A program made the translations under genes and the position numbers. DNA of 64,000 nucleotides from Cardinalis cardinalis (Eukaryota > Chordata > Aves > Passeriformes > Cardinalidae): positions 248,001 to 312,000 of the forward strand of contig JACDOX010000265.1 of assembly GCA_014549065.1 (NCBI GenBank), written 5' to 3'. This document shows, piece after piece, positions 51,358 to 63,800 of the stretch. The notes under the pieces were generated by a model. That model had not been told where the DNA came from and ran no database searches. It was given only the letters and a program-made list of their open reading frames with translations. The first letter of the stretch is position 1. Every line of letters begins with the position of its first letter.

Positions 51358-54254
51358 ATCTATAAGGTATATTGTATATATAAAATATATAATGTGTAAT
51401 ATGTTACATATTACAGAATATATTAAAAGATTGCTTTTCATTCCTCTTCAAGAGTCATCATCAATCATAGGCCTTTTCCCTAAACTATTTGCACCCATCC
51501 TATGCACATGACATTAACACAACCTGTAGGAACTAAAGAAGCACAAAGATGTACAGTGGGAGTGCCCAGCTTCTTTGCTTTACCAGTCTGAGCTGGAAAA
51601 TTGAAACTGTTAAATATGACAGGGGAAGTTTTTTTCCTGCCTATAGAAGTAAAATATTTTCATCTCATCTGTTCACTTAATGAACTTAAAATTTTCCAAA
51701 ACCTTCACTTTTCATTCTCTTTACATTTCATCTAAGATTAACTCCCAGTCTAGCAAATATTCATGTATAAACCTGATTTCATACATAAGAAAAATAAATG
51801 TTCAGATATTTTTGCAGATTCAGGATTCACTTGTTGAATAANCCAATAAGAAATGAAAATCAATACTGCATGAATAGAAGGAAAGAAAAAAGGACAACTA
51901 GAAGGATGCTGAAAACAGGTGACACGAAATAAGAAGGAGGATCTAATATTTTTTTCTGTTTTCCTTGTACACAAATCTCATCTTCTTATGTCGTTGTGTT
52001 AAGCACATTTCAGCAAGAATGAGGTGGGAAAAGTAGCTTACACAAGTAATTTCTGAGCTGAATACTTTACTTTGCTAATGCTTTGTAAAATTATCTCCCC
52101 AATTTTTAACAGGAATTTAGGAAGACTTGGGCTATTTCTAAGAATGAAGAGAAATTAATATTATGCACTTTTTTGTGGTTTTTTTTTGTTTTATTTCTTA
52201 TTTTTCTTTGTTATTACCAAGTACTGAGGCTGCCTAGGAGTGNCTTCTGTTTCTGTGAGTTAGACACAGCCTCCAAAATTACAGACAGCTTCTGTGATTT
52301 CACAGCTTGTGAAGATGAATGAACTCCTAGGAGCTGTGTAGCTGCACAGGCAAGTTTGACCCAGAAAACACATCCTTTAAAAGTGTTTTATAAAGTATGA
52401 GGAATATTCTTTAACAGTTGGGCACACTGAGATTAAGAATGCTGCATAAATACAGAGGATTATTATACTGGTTAGTTTTGTAAACTAGCAAAATACCTTA
52501 CTTTGAAAGGTCTAAGAGAGAGATTTTAAATTTTATCTAGAGGNGAAAATTAAAGATTGTTTGTATTCAGGGAGAATCACTTTAAAACAAAGAGATGTGT
52601 GACTATGCAGCCATTTGTTGTGATCTTCGCTTTTGTTAAACACTGACTAGAATGCAATGAGGAGGTTTTATCCAAAGGAACTGCACTGTGGTTACTAGTC
52701 ACACAATTAGAGGAATTGTCTGAAATTTTTCTGCATTAGTAAAGCTCTAAAAATCATAAAACAGCAGGGATCAGAGAGACACACAGCTTAGTCTTCTCTT
52801 ACTGCTGCTTTCAATAAAAAAATATGTTAATTGTTAGGATAAGCTGACCTGTGCTTTTAAGATTTTCATTTTTAATGATTCCATGGTTCAGGGTCAAAAT
52901 ATGCATGAATTTTAAAAGAACTCAACTGAAAACTCATGTGCCACACATTTTTATGCAAAGGATAGTGATCCTGCTACTACTCCATGGCTTTGTTCTTCAT
53001 ACTGTGATAAGGGACCTTGAAATGAGCACATATTATTGGCAGGAAGAACTAGTGATTCTAATTCTGTGTAAATTATTATATATAATTCACAATGATGAAA
53101 AAATATGTGGCAGCTGCTACCATTGCATGCCCATGATGAAATATCTGCCCCATAACTACAAACAGCAATTGACAAGCAAAGCCAAGGTTTCAGCAGTGTA
53201 GTAGTTCTGGCATCCATCAGAAAGTATAAATACTTCTTATGGATTATGGTAAGAAAATCACCTGTATGGTATAGTGAGGAGGAAACTGTTCTTGTCTAAT
53301 AGAGAAAAGCTGTTTTTCAGAATGACACTATCCCTTCCTCTCACATTCATTATATGGATAGCTTAGGAATTAGGCACACAAAGCTTAAGGACAGCATTTA
53401 TAAGGCCAGGATCAAATCTCTCTGAGGCGCTCAGTGAGCAATGAATTTTAAGTGATTTGTGGTTTTCATAGTGGGCTTTGTCCATGGAGGGATAATAACA
53501 TCAGAGGATTTCCTGCTTTTCTTTCCTATTTGCTTGTATGCCAGATTTACTTCTATGTTAGTCCACAGAGCACAAGTGGAAAAATAAAGTTCCTTAACCT
53601 AAAGAGATGTCCTTTCTATGTGACTGGAAACCTGAAAAGTACCCTCTCAAAGAGGTATATAGAATTCCAGCTTTATCTGAATACAGGCTTCTTCCTTTGC
53701 AGCACATTAAACTCCTTATTTAGAACTTGTGTTTTCAATAACTATGGTGGAGTACAAAACAGTTTATTTGCATGCAACTATGATCTGAAGCATTGGGAAG
53801 AATGAAAAATAATAAAAGTGTTCCATGTCACTTAACAGATATGACCATGAATATGGGGATGAGAAACAAAAAGTTTAAACTTTACTTATTTTTCTGAGGC
53901 ATTCTCTTTAAAAATGAGCTGACATGTAGTAAAGCAATCTACTCCTCTTGTGGCAGTCTTGCTTCTTTAAATTATGTAGTTTTCATACAGGGCTACATTC
54001 TATCCGTACAACACATACCTTGATCAGAGGCAGGATATGATTTCTTCATTATAGCCTTCTCCATTTTTTTGTGTCCTTCACAAAGCTAAATCTGCCTTCA
54101 AAATGTTTTTTTAAAGAGGACCTCAAGTTGGTTCCACTGTCCTTTCTCTTCTTTGTAGCAATCATACATATAGTATTATGAACCAACAGAATTTGGCATA
54201 TGTCCTTTTTGTTTTAGGTTGATTAAAACCATTTTCAATTTTTACAGTTAGTTG
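51358..54254. other. AT-rich DNA, no gene recognised
   Basis: It begins with a TA-rich low-complexity patch (51,360-51,425). Open frames of 116-117 codons at 52,851-53,201 and 53,452-53,805 on plus have no recognised domain and no clear splice context. Confidence 0.5.
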
Positions 54255-54342
54255 CACACGTGTATACCTTCAAAACATATTAACATTCATATCTTCTTCT
54301 AGAAGATATGAAGTTAATATGTTTGGAAGGTATATACGTGTG
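54255..54342. repeat. near-perfect inverted repeat with 42-bp arms
   Basis: The left arm (about 54,255-54,297) begins CACACGTGTATACCTTC and the right arm (about 54,301-54,342) ends GAAGGTATATACGTGTG. The arms pair over their whole length with two mismatches and one extra A in the left arm, leaving at most three or four unpaired bases at the centre (TCT at 54,298-54,300). The result would be a long hairpin or cruciform. No coding frame or transposon gene lies next to it; it could be a deletion product of a small inverted-repeat element or a hairpin-RNA source. Confidence 0.9.
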
Positions 54343-54348
54343 TATACA

Positions 54349-54388
54349 TTTTTGCATGCCTTTTTGCATGCCTTTTTGCATGCAAAAA
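54349..54388. repeat. 12-bp tandem repeat ending in a 16-bp palindrome
   Basis: TTTTTGCATGCC occurs at 54,349-54,360 and 54,361-54,372, and a third copy starts at 54,373 but runs into TTTTTGCATGCAAAAA, a perfect 16-bp palindrome (54,373-54,388). It directly follows the 42-bp inverted repeat. Confidence 0.93.
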
Positions 54389-55216
54389 ACCTCTACATGC
54401 AGAGGAAAGTAGCTATAAGAGAATATCAGATTGACAGCGATGTTCAGGGCTTATTTTAGATGTTGTTCCTGCTTCCAGATTAAACAAAAAAAGGTATTTC
54501 CTGATAGGCAATAAAATAACCACCTGAAGTCTCATATAAGGTTAAAAATTCCCAAAAAATATTGCGTAGAACAGGATACTGCAGGTTAACTTACATAAAT
54601 TTAGAAAGATAAAAACTGCTCCTTGGAACACTCAATAAATTTCTGTCATGTGATATCTGGCAAAAGTGTAGAGGAAACTAGGAAATAGTTATAAATTTAT
54701 TTTAAAGAATATAGGGAGTGCAATTAGTGTATATGCAGGAATCTGAAGCCAACTTAGTACTTATGTTTCTGAAGNAAATATGATCCCAGCTGAGCACAGA
54801 ACTCTTCCCAGCTAAGGGAGACCTGAACCTGGAAAAATGGAGACTGCTCTATCATAGCAAGACTCTTCCACAGACTTTCTGATGAGTGCTGATTACAGCA
54901 GTAGTAAACCTACTGGTAGGAGTGTCAGCATGACCTTGCTGTATCTCTCTCTTGGGTTTATATAAAATTTTAGTTCCATAGCATCTTGGAAAATATAAAT
55001 AAAGCAGTTTCTGTTCCAGCATCCTTCAGAACCCCAAATAAATGGTGAGGATGTGGACCCAGCCTAGTCTGGTTTTGAGGAGAATATTTGATTATAAATG
55101 TTCATATTCCTATTTATTGTTGTAAACTGTGTTTTGCCATGTTAATAAAATACAGGACTTTGATGTGGTTTTTGTGTTTTTCACCTTAATCACAGTAAAA
55201 GCCAGAAGTTTATCTG
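54389..55216. other. AT-rich DNA, no gene seen
   Basis: No repeat family or coding block recognised. Confidence 0.5.
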
Positions 55217-56000
55217 AAACACAGGATGACAGATTGGTTCAGATTGAAACAGACTTCTGGAAGTCATCTGGCCCTATGTGCCTGCTCCTGTAGGGCTGCT
55301 CNGGACTGTGTCCAGATGGCTTCTAAATATTCCACTAGCAAAGGATATCCCACTGTGTCCCAGGGCAACTTGTACTGGTTCTCAGCCACCCTTTACAGAA
55401 AAAAGTGTTTTCTGATGTTCAGATGGAATGTCCTGTGTTTCAGTTTGTTCATCTGGCTTGTTGTCCTGTTTCTGGACACCCCTGGAAAAAATCTAACTCT
55501 CTTTTCATTTTCTCTTCATATATTTTTATACTNTGATGAGTTACCCCTTTGAGCCTTCATTTCTCCGGGCTAAATATCCTCAACCTTTTCTTCTGTGACA
55601 GATGTTTGCACCTCTTTATCATTTTTGTCAGTCTTTTTGGACCTTCATGGCTGGAGTCTTTTCAGTATGTCCTCATCTCTCTTGTTCTGAGGAGCCCAGA
55701 ACTGGGCATGATACTCCAGATCTCACCAATGCTGAATGAAGGGAAAGGAGCACCTCCTTATTCTGCTGACAACACTCCTCCTAATGCAGCCTCAGATAGT
55801 TTTAGTCTTTTTTGCTACAAGGACAGATTGCTGGTTCACAGCTAACTTGGTGTCCAACCAAGACCTCAGGACATTTTCTGCAAAGCTGCTTATCCTGGCC
55901 CAACCCTGGCATTCTCTGGTGAATAGTGGTGTTCTGCCCCAGGAGCATGACTTTGCACTTCTCATTGGATAGCTTATGCTCTGCCGTGCTGTCCCTCTGG
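55217..56000 (-). mobile_element. CR1 LINE 3' end, minus strand
   Basis: Read as the antisense, the order is the CR1 tail and 3' UTR (AGATTGGTTCAGATTGAAAC, GGAAGTCATCTGGCCC), then CTGTTTCTGGACACC, TGAGCCTTCATTTCTCC, TTCAGTATGTCCTCATCTCT, AGGAGCCCAGAACTGGGC, AACACTCCTCCTAATGCAGC, CTTGGTGTCCAACCAAGACC and GGAGCATGACTTTGCACTTC. About 780 bp remain. It is of the same subfamily as the RT fragment at 27.8 kb, with which it overlaps in the segment around GGACATTTTCTGCAAAGCTG. The long plus-strand frames here (55,226-55,552 and 55,549-55,845) are antisense readings of the repeat and not genes. Confidence 0.94.
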
Positions 56001-58097
56001 AAGATGTAGATTCTTGTACTGCTCAAACAGAAATCCATTTTTAAAGGATATTTTTCACCAATGATTGAGTTGGAAAAACATTAACTGATGTTTTAGCAGC
56101 AGCAACTGTTGGAGTTCTGAAGTTGTCTGAACAGCNCACCAGGAATTGAGAGCTGTTATGTATTTTGCTTTGTAGTGACACCTATTTCTTCAACGGCTTT
56201 GGTATGTCTCTGCTCGATGGTACTCAATGGTAAAAGAAAGTATTTATTGGCCTAAATTATGATTTCTATTTATAAAATGAGAGAGACTTTCAGGAAGAAA
56301 ATTGTTTTGAAGAGTTGTTGTAGAAATTACTCTGGTTAATGCACTAAACTGGGACNTAATCAATCTGGCTTTAGTTCCATCCTCTGTCATGCACTTCCTC
56401 ATATGCAATGGACAGTTGATTACTAATTACTCCTTACTTTCTCCAGTATAAAGACAATAAANTTTTTTATTTCTTATAGTTTTTTTCTGCCTTGCTCAAT
56501 AAATAAGGCCGCAGAATGGGATACTTTACCTCTTTAAGGAACCCTATGCTGGTTTAGACTCTCCAGCTGTTCACACTTTCATTGCTACTCATTAGACTGA
56601 AACTACTTTGCTGCACTTACCTTCTTGAAACAAATCAGTATCATATAGGGATGCTTAAGCCTGTATTCCTCCACCAAAGATGCCTTCTACATAGTTAGAG
56701 GCTGTAGTGTTTCCTTAAATCCTTTGAAAATTCCTCCCACAAAGGATAAACTCTATAACTTCATGTCCTGATTCTGCCAGTAACTCATTGTACAACTGTC
56801 TGGATCTGAAATTAAAAATTATTCACATATACATTCCAATCAAAATAGCTCAAATGGTAACTATAGTATTCAACATCATTAATTCAATTTTACAATTATT
56901 TGACAGACCACCTTCCTATAGCATTTATTATCCTACATAAAATTTATGGTATAGATTAGGAAAACTTAAATGCATGTTTATTAATTAAGGACAATAACTT
57001 GTGATGCTCAAAAAAGCCCAGTACATGCTTATTTAAATCAGAATCTTAATGCTTTATTAAGGGAACATGTGCTTGTATTTTTTCTGCAAGTGCATACAAA
57101 ACTCAATCAGCGATCTAATTATTCTTCCCTGTGTTCACTATTTTTCTACTGAATTAACAAACTTTTTTGTACACAAGCAGTCTGAATATAATGAATATTT
57201 CTAAAGTGCATTGCAGGTGTTCTATAATCTCAAACATTATAATGAAGTTTGGAATAAAAATAAATTATTGATAGCCCAAGTATAAAGATAGATAGTATGA
57301 AATAACATAGCCCCTAACTTAGTTTGTTCCTTTTTATATTATGTCCTTTTCAGATCACCACTCAAAGCAAACACCTTGACCAGAGGTAAGTTTGGGCCTT
57401 TCATTCTTTTTAATCAGATAGAATTGAATTTAAAGTTCCAGACAGGATGTCAAGAAATATGGCTTCTAGGTCAATGATTTAGGAGTTTTTTATTCTTCAT
57501 ATAGCATAACTGCCATCTCTGTCAAAAATCTCTCTCTTTCTGATGTCCATCATGAATATGGCATCCTATTTTAGGGCCTCTGTGTAAATAAATGAAGTAA
57601 ATTGGCTCCTAACTCATATTTTCTGACTTACTCTTTGGAAAGGTATTCCTCACTCTATACACTGTTGATGGAAGTGTACAGGAAATAGATGGTAGGAATT
57701 TACAACTTATTAAGGAAAAGTTGTATTAAAAGAGCTTCCTTTCAGTTTCTGACCCCATCAAAATAATTATATACATCATATTCTAATAAGTATTTCAGCA
57801 CTGATAGTCTATAATGCACTAAGTTTTACTCCGAAGAAGATTTTGAATCTGAGAAGAAAGGTTGATTTAACCCAATGGTAATTTTTTCCTTGTCTTAATT
57901 AACTGGCCACCTATAATACAAACTGAAATCATCCCTTGCAAAAATATTTTCAAACCAGTATTTTTGTGTTCTGTGTCATGACTTGGACAGTTATCCATCA
58001 AAGTACTCAATTTTTCTCTTCCAGAGTCTTCTGTGAACTTTTCATTTGCCACAGCCTATTCTATTAACCAATGTTGTCTCAGTTCTCCTTGCACTCT
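56001..58097. other. AT-rich DNA with one splice-bounded microexon-like stretch
   Basis: No repeat recognised. At 57,354-57,385 a 32-nt segment lies between TTATGTCCTTTTCAG and GAG|GTAAGT, both close to consensus splice sites. It is given as a finding only. Confidence 0.45.
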
Positions 58098-58145
58098 TTT
58101 TTATAATTTTATTGAATATTTTTTCAATAAAAAAAATTATGAAAA
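58098..58145. repeat. A/T hairpin-forming inverted repeat
   Basis: TTTTATAATTTTATTGAA pairs with TTCAATAAAA...ATTATGAAAA across a short AT loop, with a few extra A in the right arm. It is simple-sequence-like and may be chance in AT-rich DNA. Confidence 0.6.
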
Positions 58146-60827
58146 GTTTGAAAAATTAAGACCTCAGTCTACAGCTTTCTTTGTGCTCTATACCTGCATA
58201 GTGCTTTGAGAAAAATAGTCTGTATGTGAATAGCACAGCTGGTTGCTGTGAGAATAATAAAGCAAAACAATAAGCACTATAGAAAAATAATTTTCACCAA
58301 AAATTTATTCCTTTGTACGGGGACTACGCTTCTGGTATAAGCAGAAGGAAAGGAGTCCTACCTCAAGGTCAGTCTCAATAAAAGCTTGAAAGGAATTTTT
58401 GTTTTTTCCACAATTAAAAAAAAAGTTAGTTCAGCAGTTTTCAACCAAACTCAACTACTTCAGACCTCTTATTAATATTTAAATATTTTCCATACTTTTA
58501 AAAGACTCAGGAATGTTCTACAGCTTAAACAGTTTCAGTCATCAGAAGATGTCAACTAAAAGGGAACATTTTCTAACAACATAATTAATGGAGTGAAAAT
58601 GCTGTTAAAAGTTGGAGTGACACAAATCATATGGTAGTTACTTTGGCTTATAAACCTTGGTCAGAATGAACTTGTTATTTTCTGACTTCTGGCAGAGCTG
58701 TGACAAGATTTGCTGTACATAAGTTACACACAGATGTACACAGTTACTGTACACACAATCACAGTTACTATGACTGAGAAGTAGAAAAGTGGCAGCATAC
58801 ACAGTTTGTGTCTACTTTAAGTTTAAAGATTTTTCCAGGAAATGTTAGAATTGTCACTCCCTGAAAAGAGGTTTGAACACTTCTGGGATTTGAAAAGTTG
58901 TGGCCATTGGACGACCTGCAGCAGATTAATACCAGTCCAAAGAGGAGCCAAAAATTTGCAATTCCTATTTAAGTCCCACAGAACCCTCAAAGGTTATCCA
59001 CATGACATTTTTGAAAATAGGGGAAACCTCAAAGTACCACAGTTCCAGTCTAGAAGAACAGCTCTACATTTGTAGAGACATATTTTCTCATCTCTGCAGA
59101 GGCTGTAGTGGAAAATGGTACTTCCTGGGTCCTGGGAACAGTTATTCAGGATTTTTTTTTTCCTTATGTTACTTTAGGAACTAAAACTTGCACAACAACA
59201 AGTACCTTACTGTATTTAGTAAGCTCAGAGGTAGAATTTGAGTTAACATAGAAAAGGCAGGGGAAAAAAATCTCAAGATCTTTATGGAATTGAAAATAAT
59301 GTAAATAATTTTTTCCCAATTTTGGGATGAGAAAGAAAATGATTGAGTTTCTTGTTCTACTATTCTTCAATGTCCAGGTCACTACCAATGTATTTCCTAT
59401 TCCTGCTAAGGTATTCCTGCTAGACCTGATTCATTTTGCATAAATAATTGTGTGGTAATTGGAACAAGATGTTTACTCTCAGCCTCCCACATGACAAATA
59501 AATGCTTTAATTACTGGGACTCTGCTCTGGTCCACCAAATATGTCATTTAGAAAAAGAAAAAAGGCTTCAAGTTTTTGAGAATGTGAAAGCATCTTATGT
59601 TATGTAGCACTCGTGTGATAACTCATTGCAGTACTGGAAACACATTTAACATTAACTTCATGATTTTAAAAGGTCTTTCTAAAGGAATAATTTTTAAAGT
59701 AACTTTATTACTTCAGAAGAGGATGCTGCAATTATATGTAAAACTTTATAACATTTGGGAAAATGACCTGCAATTTCAGTTGTCATTTAAATAGTAGTTT
59801 GCAGGAGATATTATGCAATTGATCTAAAATTTTAAAAATCAGTTAAATGACACCCAGCAGCTCAGTTGCATATTTTAATAGTAGACATTAAAACTGAATA
59901 GGGAATTTTTTCTTAGTTTTTATTGTCATTATGTGTAAGTTATATTATTTGAGCAGACCTATTTTTATTTCATTTTTTCATTTGACAAATAACTATATTT
60001 CTTCAGTGAAAATTTATTGTAACATATTTGGGATTATATTGCAATTTTACAATGGGTAGTCTAGAAAACCTAGATATAAAATTAAAACTCATTATTAAAA
60101 CATTCCTTGGTAGATTATCCCTGAAAATGTTAGCTACGCTGAGTATGTTTCTGAGGGTTCAGAACAAGGATGTGACTTTGATTTTGTTTTCCTGCTAATG
60201 GAAATGAGATGATTGCTGCTTCAGAGTGCTGTTTCTTTAAGGATGCTAATTTCTTCAACACTTTAGAGCAAATTGCACGCTCACTGGAAGAGGATTGATT
60301 CACCTCTCCCCTCTCCTTTGGACTTGATTTTGAAAGTTCCANACAGCCTTAATGGTAAGCTGTTATCAAATTACATGGGACAGAAAAATAAATAATAAAA
60401 AAATACATATCTTTCCTTGACCTTCAAGTTTGCAAATAGGAATAAATTGTTAATTTCAGTCTATACTTCAGGTCATTTAAGACTTATACTTTAGGCAAAC
60501 AGTCTGGAAATTGTTAAAGCTGTTGCCAAGGAGATGGTGAGTCATCATGAGTTTTCTAGGATCATTTAAGGGTCTTGCTGTTAAAAATATTAGATATATA
60601 ACTTATTCTGGAAGATCAAACCTGTTTGGCAGATGTCTATCAAATTTGCTGATTTCCTGCTCATTTTTATCTGGCTTTTCTCAGGTTACTAACACTCAAG
60701 GCATGAAAAAGTATTTTCATTATTTTTTTCAATATATAGGTAAATATCTATCCCCAAACACCTTTTCTTCCTCACCACATCTCTTCTTCAGTCCTCTTGC
60801 AACTTTTCTCTTCTCTTACTTCATTTT
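58146..60827. other. AT-rich DNA, no gene seen
   Basis: No named repeat or coding exon recognised. Unusually, no N base occurs between 56,463 and 60,341. Confidence 0.5.
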
Positions 60828-60849
60828 ATAAATAAATAAATAAATAAAC
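60828..60849. repeat. short (TAAA)n microsatellite
   Basis: About five copies of a TAAA tetranucleotide, following a stop codon-rich AT stretch. Confidence 0.9.
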
Positions 60850-63800
60850 AAGTACTTAGATATGTTATGTGCTTGTCATGCTACATGAAGACTGAGTGGA
60901 ACCCATTTTTAACCAATGAGACTTCATTGGCTACATCTATTCCTTCAGCAATTTGTGTAATAAATTTTTACTTTTAATTTTTGCCTCATAGTACAAAATG
61001 GGCCTTTTCTGATTTTGTTTATCAAGTTCTTTGCCCAGCTTAAGTTGATAAAATTAAAGCCATCTTGAATATATGATGCTGAAAGTATCATACATTATAT
61101 ATATACAAGTAGGCCTCTTTTTGCTATAATTCTATCAAATGAGAGAAANGCACACTTCCCTCTGTTCTTTTTCTTGATTCTGCATTAATCANGTAAATTT
61201 TCTGGAATCTCCCTGCAATACGTGATGCTGTTACTAGGCTAAAGGAAGAAAAGAAACAGACTAGACAATCTCCCTGACAGAAAATTAAACATAAGATTTT
61301 CTTTGTTGAAGCTCATTTCTGTTCTGCCTTTTTGCACATTGTACACTGACAGGTGAGTATCTCAAATGAGTAGGTTCAATACACAGTAAATAGAGGTTTC
61401 GTGCTTATCACAGTTTGTCAAGAAGCTGCTGTTTGGGTATGTGCTCTGATCATCAGAGCTTGAGGATTTCTGAAGCATTTCACAAAAATCCTTTTCTCTT
61501 TTTTCCCCTCCAGTAATTTCAAAGTTGTTTTTTTCTTTTTCACAATGTGTACTGAAGTCCTGCTTATACAAGATGGCAACTCCCTTGTAATCCTAATAGC
61601 TTCATAAAACCACCACCTGTGGCATAATCTGGGGACTCCACATATATTTGCCCCGCTAAAAGCTTAAGTCTGAACATACTTTTCCTACAACCCCCGAGAC
61701 TTTTCTGAAGATCTACAGGAAAGCTCAGAAGTGTTACAGGAGTTCCAACTGTATTTTATGAAGGTGTTTCATAGACCTCCAATGAAAGAAGTGTGTGGTG
61801 TTAGATTATGCAGTCTGTTCTGAGTGAAACAGAGAATTAAGTNATTTGTGGCTTACAGACAAGTGAAGATTATTGACTTAGGAGTAACTCTGGCTTCAAC
61901 TTTAACTTTGCAAAGGTAGGAATAGATTTCTAAGAGGCAAATGCAGGCAAATGCCTTTGGAGCTGGAGTTTGTTGGCTAGGCAATTCTTGACATAGTGAA
62001 AACCCAAATTCCTGACTACTTCCACAAAGATTTACCGACAGCTTTAACTTCAAAGCATGCAAGTTCTAAAGATTCAATATTTATTGCTTCTCCCTCCAAG
62101 CAAGACATTGTGTAGAATTACAAATTCCTAAGCCCATTTTTTATCAACATAGCTCTGAAAGCGTCAAAGCTTGTTCTTAGATGTCCTCAGAAGTGATAAA
62201 AATGAAAAAAAAAAATAGTATTGTATGAACTACATAAAAAGAAAAATAAATCACTTTTACACTAATTTTACCAGCAGTCATCCCAATAAGATTGCGGAAA
62301 ATTGTAATAAACTAAATTCCTATTATATCCCTGAATTTTCATGATACATCTCAAGTGACTATAAGAACAGATAAGCAAGTTTTCAGATTCACTCTGCTCT
62401 AGTTCTAATTTGAACAAACAAAAGATTAATGAAGTAATTCACTTTGAAAAGACAATGATATTTCAGGACCATCATAGAACTTCCCAGACAAAAAAAGGTA
62501 GGATGATTTTGGGCAGATATGTGGAAGGTGCAAGTCAATGATGAAACAAGATGTTTAAGAATTTAATGTTTGTTTTCATAAAGCCATGTTTGTTCTTTGC
62601 GGGCAAATGGTTTGAAAAGATGAATGACAGAAGTGCATAATTTAATTTGTGTAAAAGAACTGATCATTNTCAGACCCTTGAGTTAGAGTTCAGAGATTTC
62701 ACTGTTGTTTAAGACCAGCTTTGGGGACCAGTCAGTCTTCTTACTGATATAGAGTATACAAATTATATAAATACCTTCTGAAATGCTGATGAAATCTTCA
62801 AAAAGACTTCTGAGAAGCACCATAGGAGCTGCTTATGTTATTCCTGTACTTGCAACAGACACATTCTTACAAAGATTTAAGAGGCTTTCCCATAAAATTG
62901 ATGTCTTTGAATTGAGGAAACAATCAGTAAAGTGTGAACTGAAATCTTGACAAAATGTACCCCTAAAGTTCAATTTCCTTTACAGTTTCTTACTTCAAAT
63001 AAGTTCACAACTGCAAACTTAATTTGATTTTTATATCAAATGAAACTATAGTAAGTCCAGTCTTTTTTTGTTTTTGGAAAAAGATTATTTTTTAAAAGCC
63101 CATATTTTTCATGGCAACTGTTAATCATGTTAACAAATTTTTAAAATAAAAAAATACATTTTCTATGATTTTTTGTGTTTGTTTTTTTTTTTCCTAAATT
63201 CAAATTATTTTCAAGATATCTCAATAATTTTCAAAAACTATATGGATAGATTTTCTAGAAGTTACTTCAACTGTTTTTTATCAAATTTTGTATTTATTTT
63301 CAAAAATATTGAAAAAGTAAACAGGTAAAAATAAGAGATAAATTCAGAAAAGAATGTAATTTGTATCTATCCTTTGATTTTCCCAAGCTTCCACATTTCA
63401 GAAACTGCTTCTAAAACCTCTCAAAAAAAGATGGGGTTTTTCTCCTATCCTACTTTCATCTCTTTCATTCTCTGCGCTGAAAAACATGTACACTTTCAAT
63501 TTGATCCTTTTTTGTGGCAGCACAGCATTTACAAACTGACACACTTTACATGGTATAATTATGTACTTATTTTATCCATCTTGCTCCTCTGGTGCACTGT
63601 CACTTGTACTTGAGACATAAAACTGGAAGACTAACAAATCCCTTGGCGGATTTTGCTGAAGACATTCAGCAGTCAGTGGTCTCAAGTTGATCGCTCTGTT
63701 CATAAAAAGTTTGGTACAAATAATGCAACATATGCCATATTTCTAGAGGTAGCTTCATTATTTAAATTCCTTTCTCTAGTGCTCTCAAATTTGTCATTTT

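Noticed and set aside
52851..53805. Two plus frames of 116-117 codons
   Set aside because: No domain, no splice context and composition typical of chance frames in AT-rich DNA.
55226..55845. Two plus-strand frames of about 100 codons
   Set aside because: They are antisense readings of the CR1 copy on the minus strand.
61321..61358. Strong donor-like ACAG|GTGAGT
   Set aside because: No defined upstream exon; the same bases also fit an acceptor, so no transcript model is supported.
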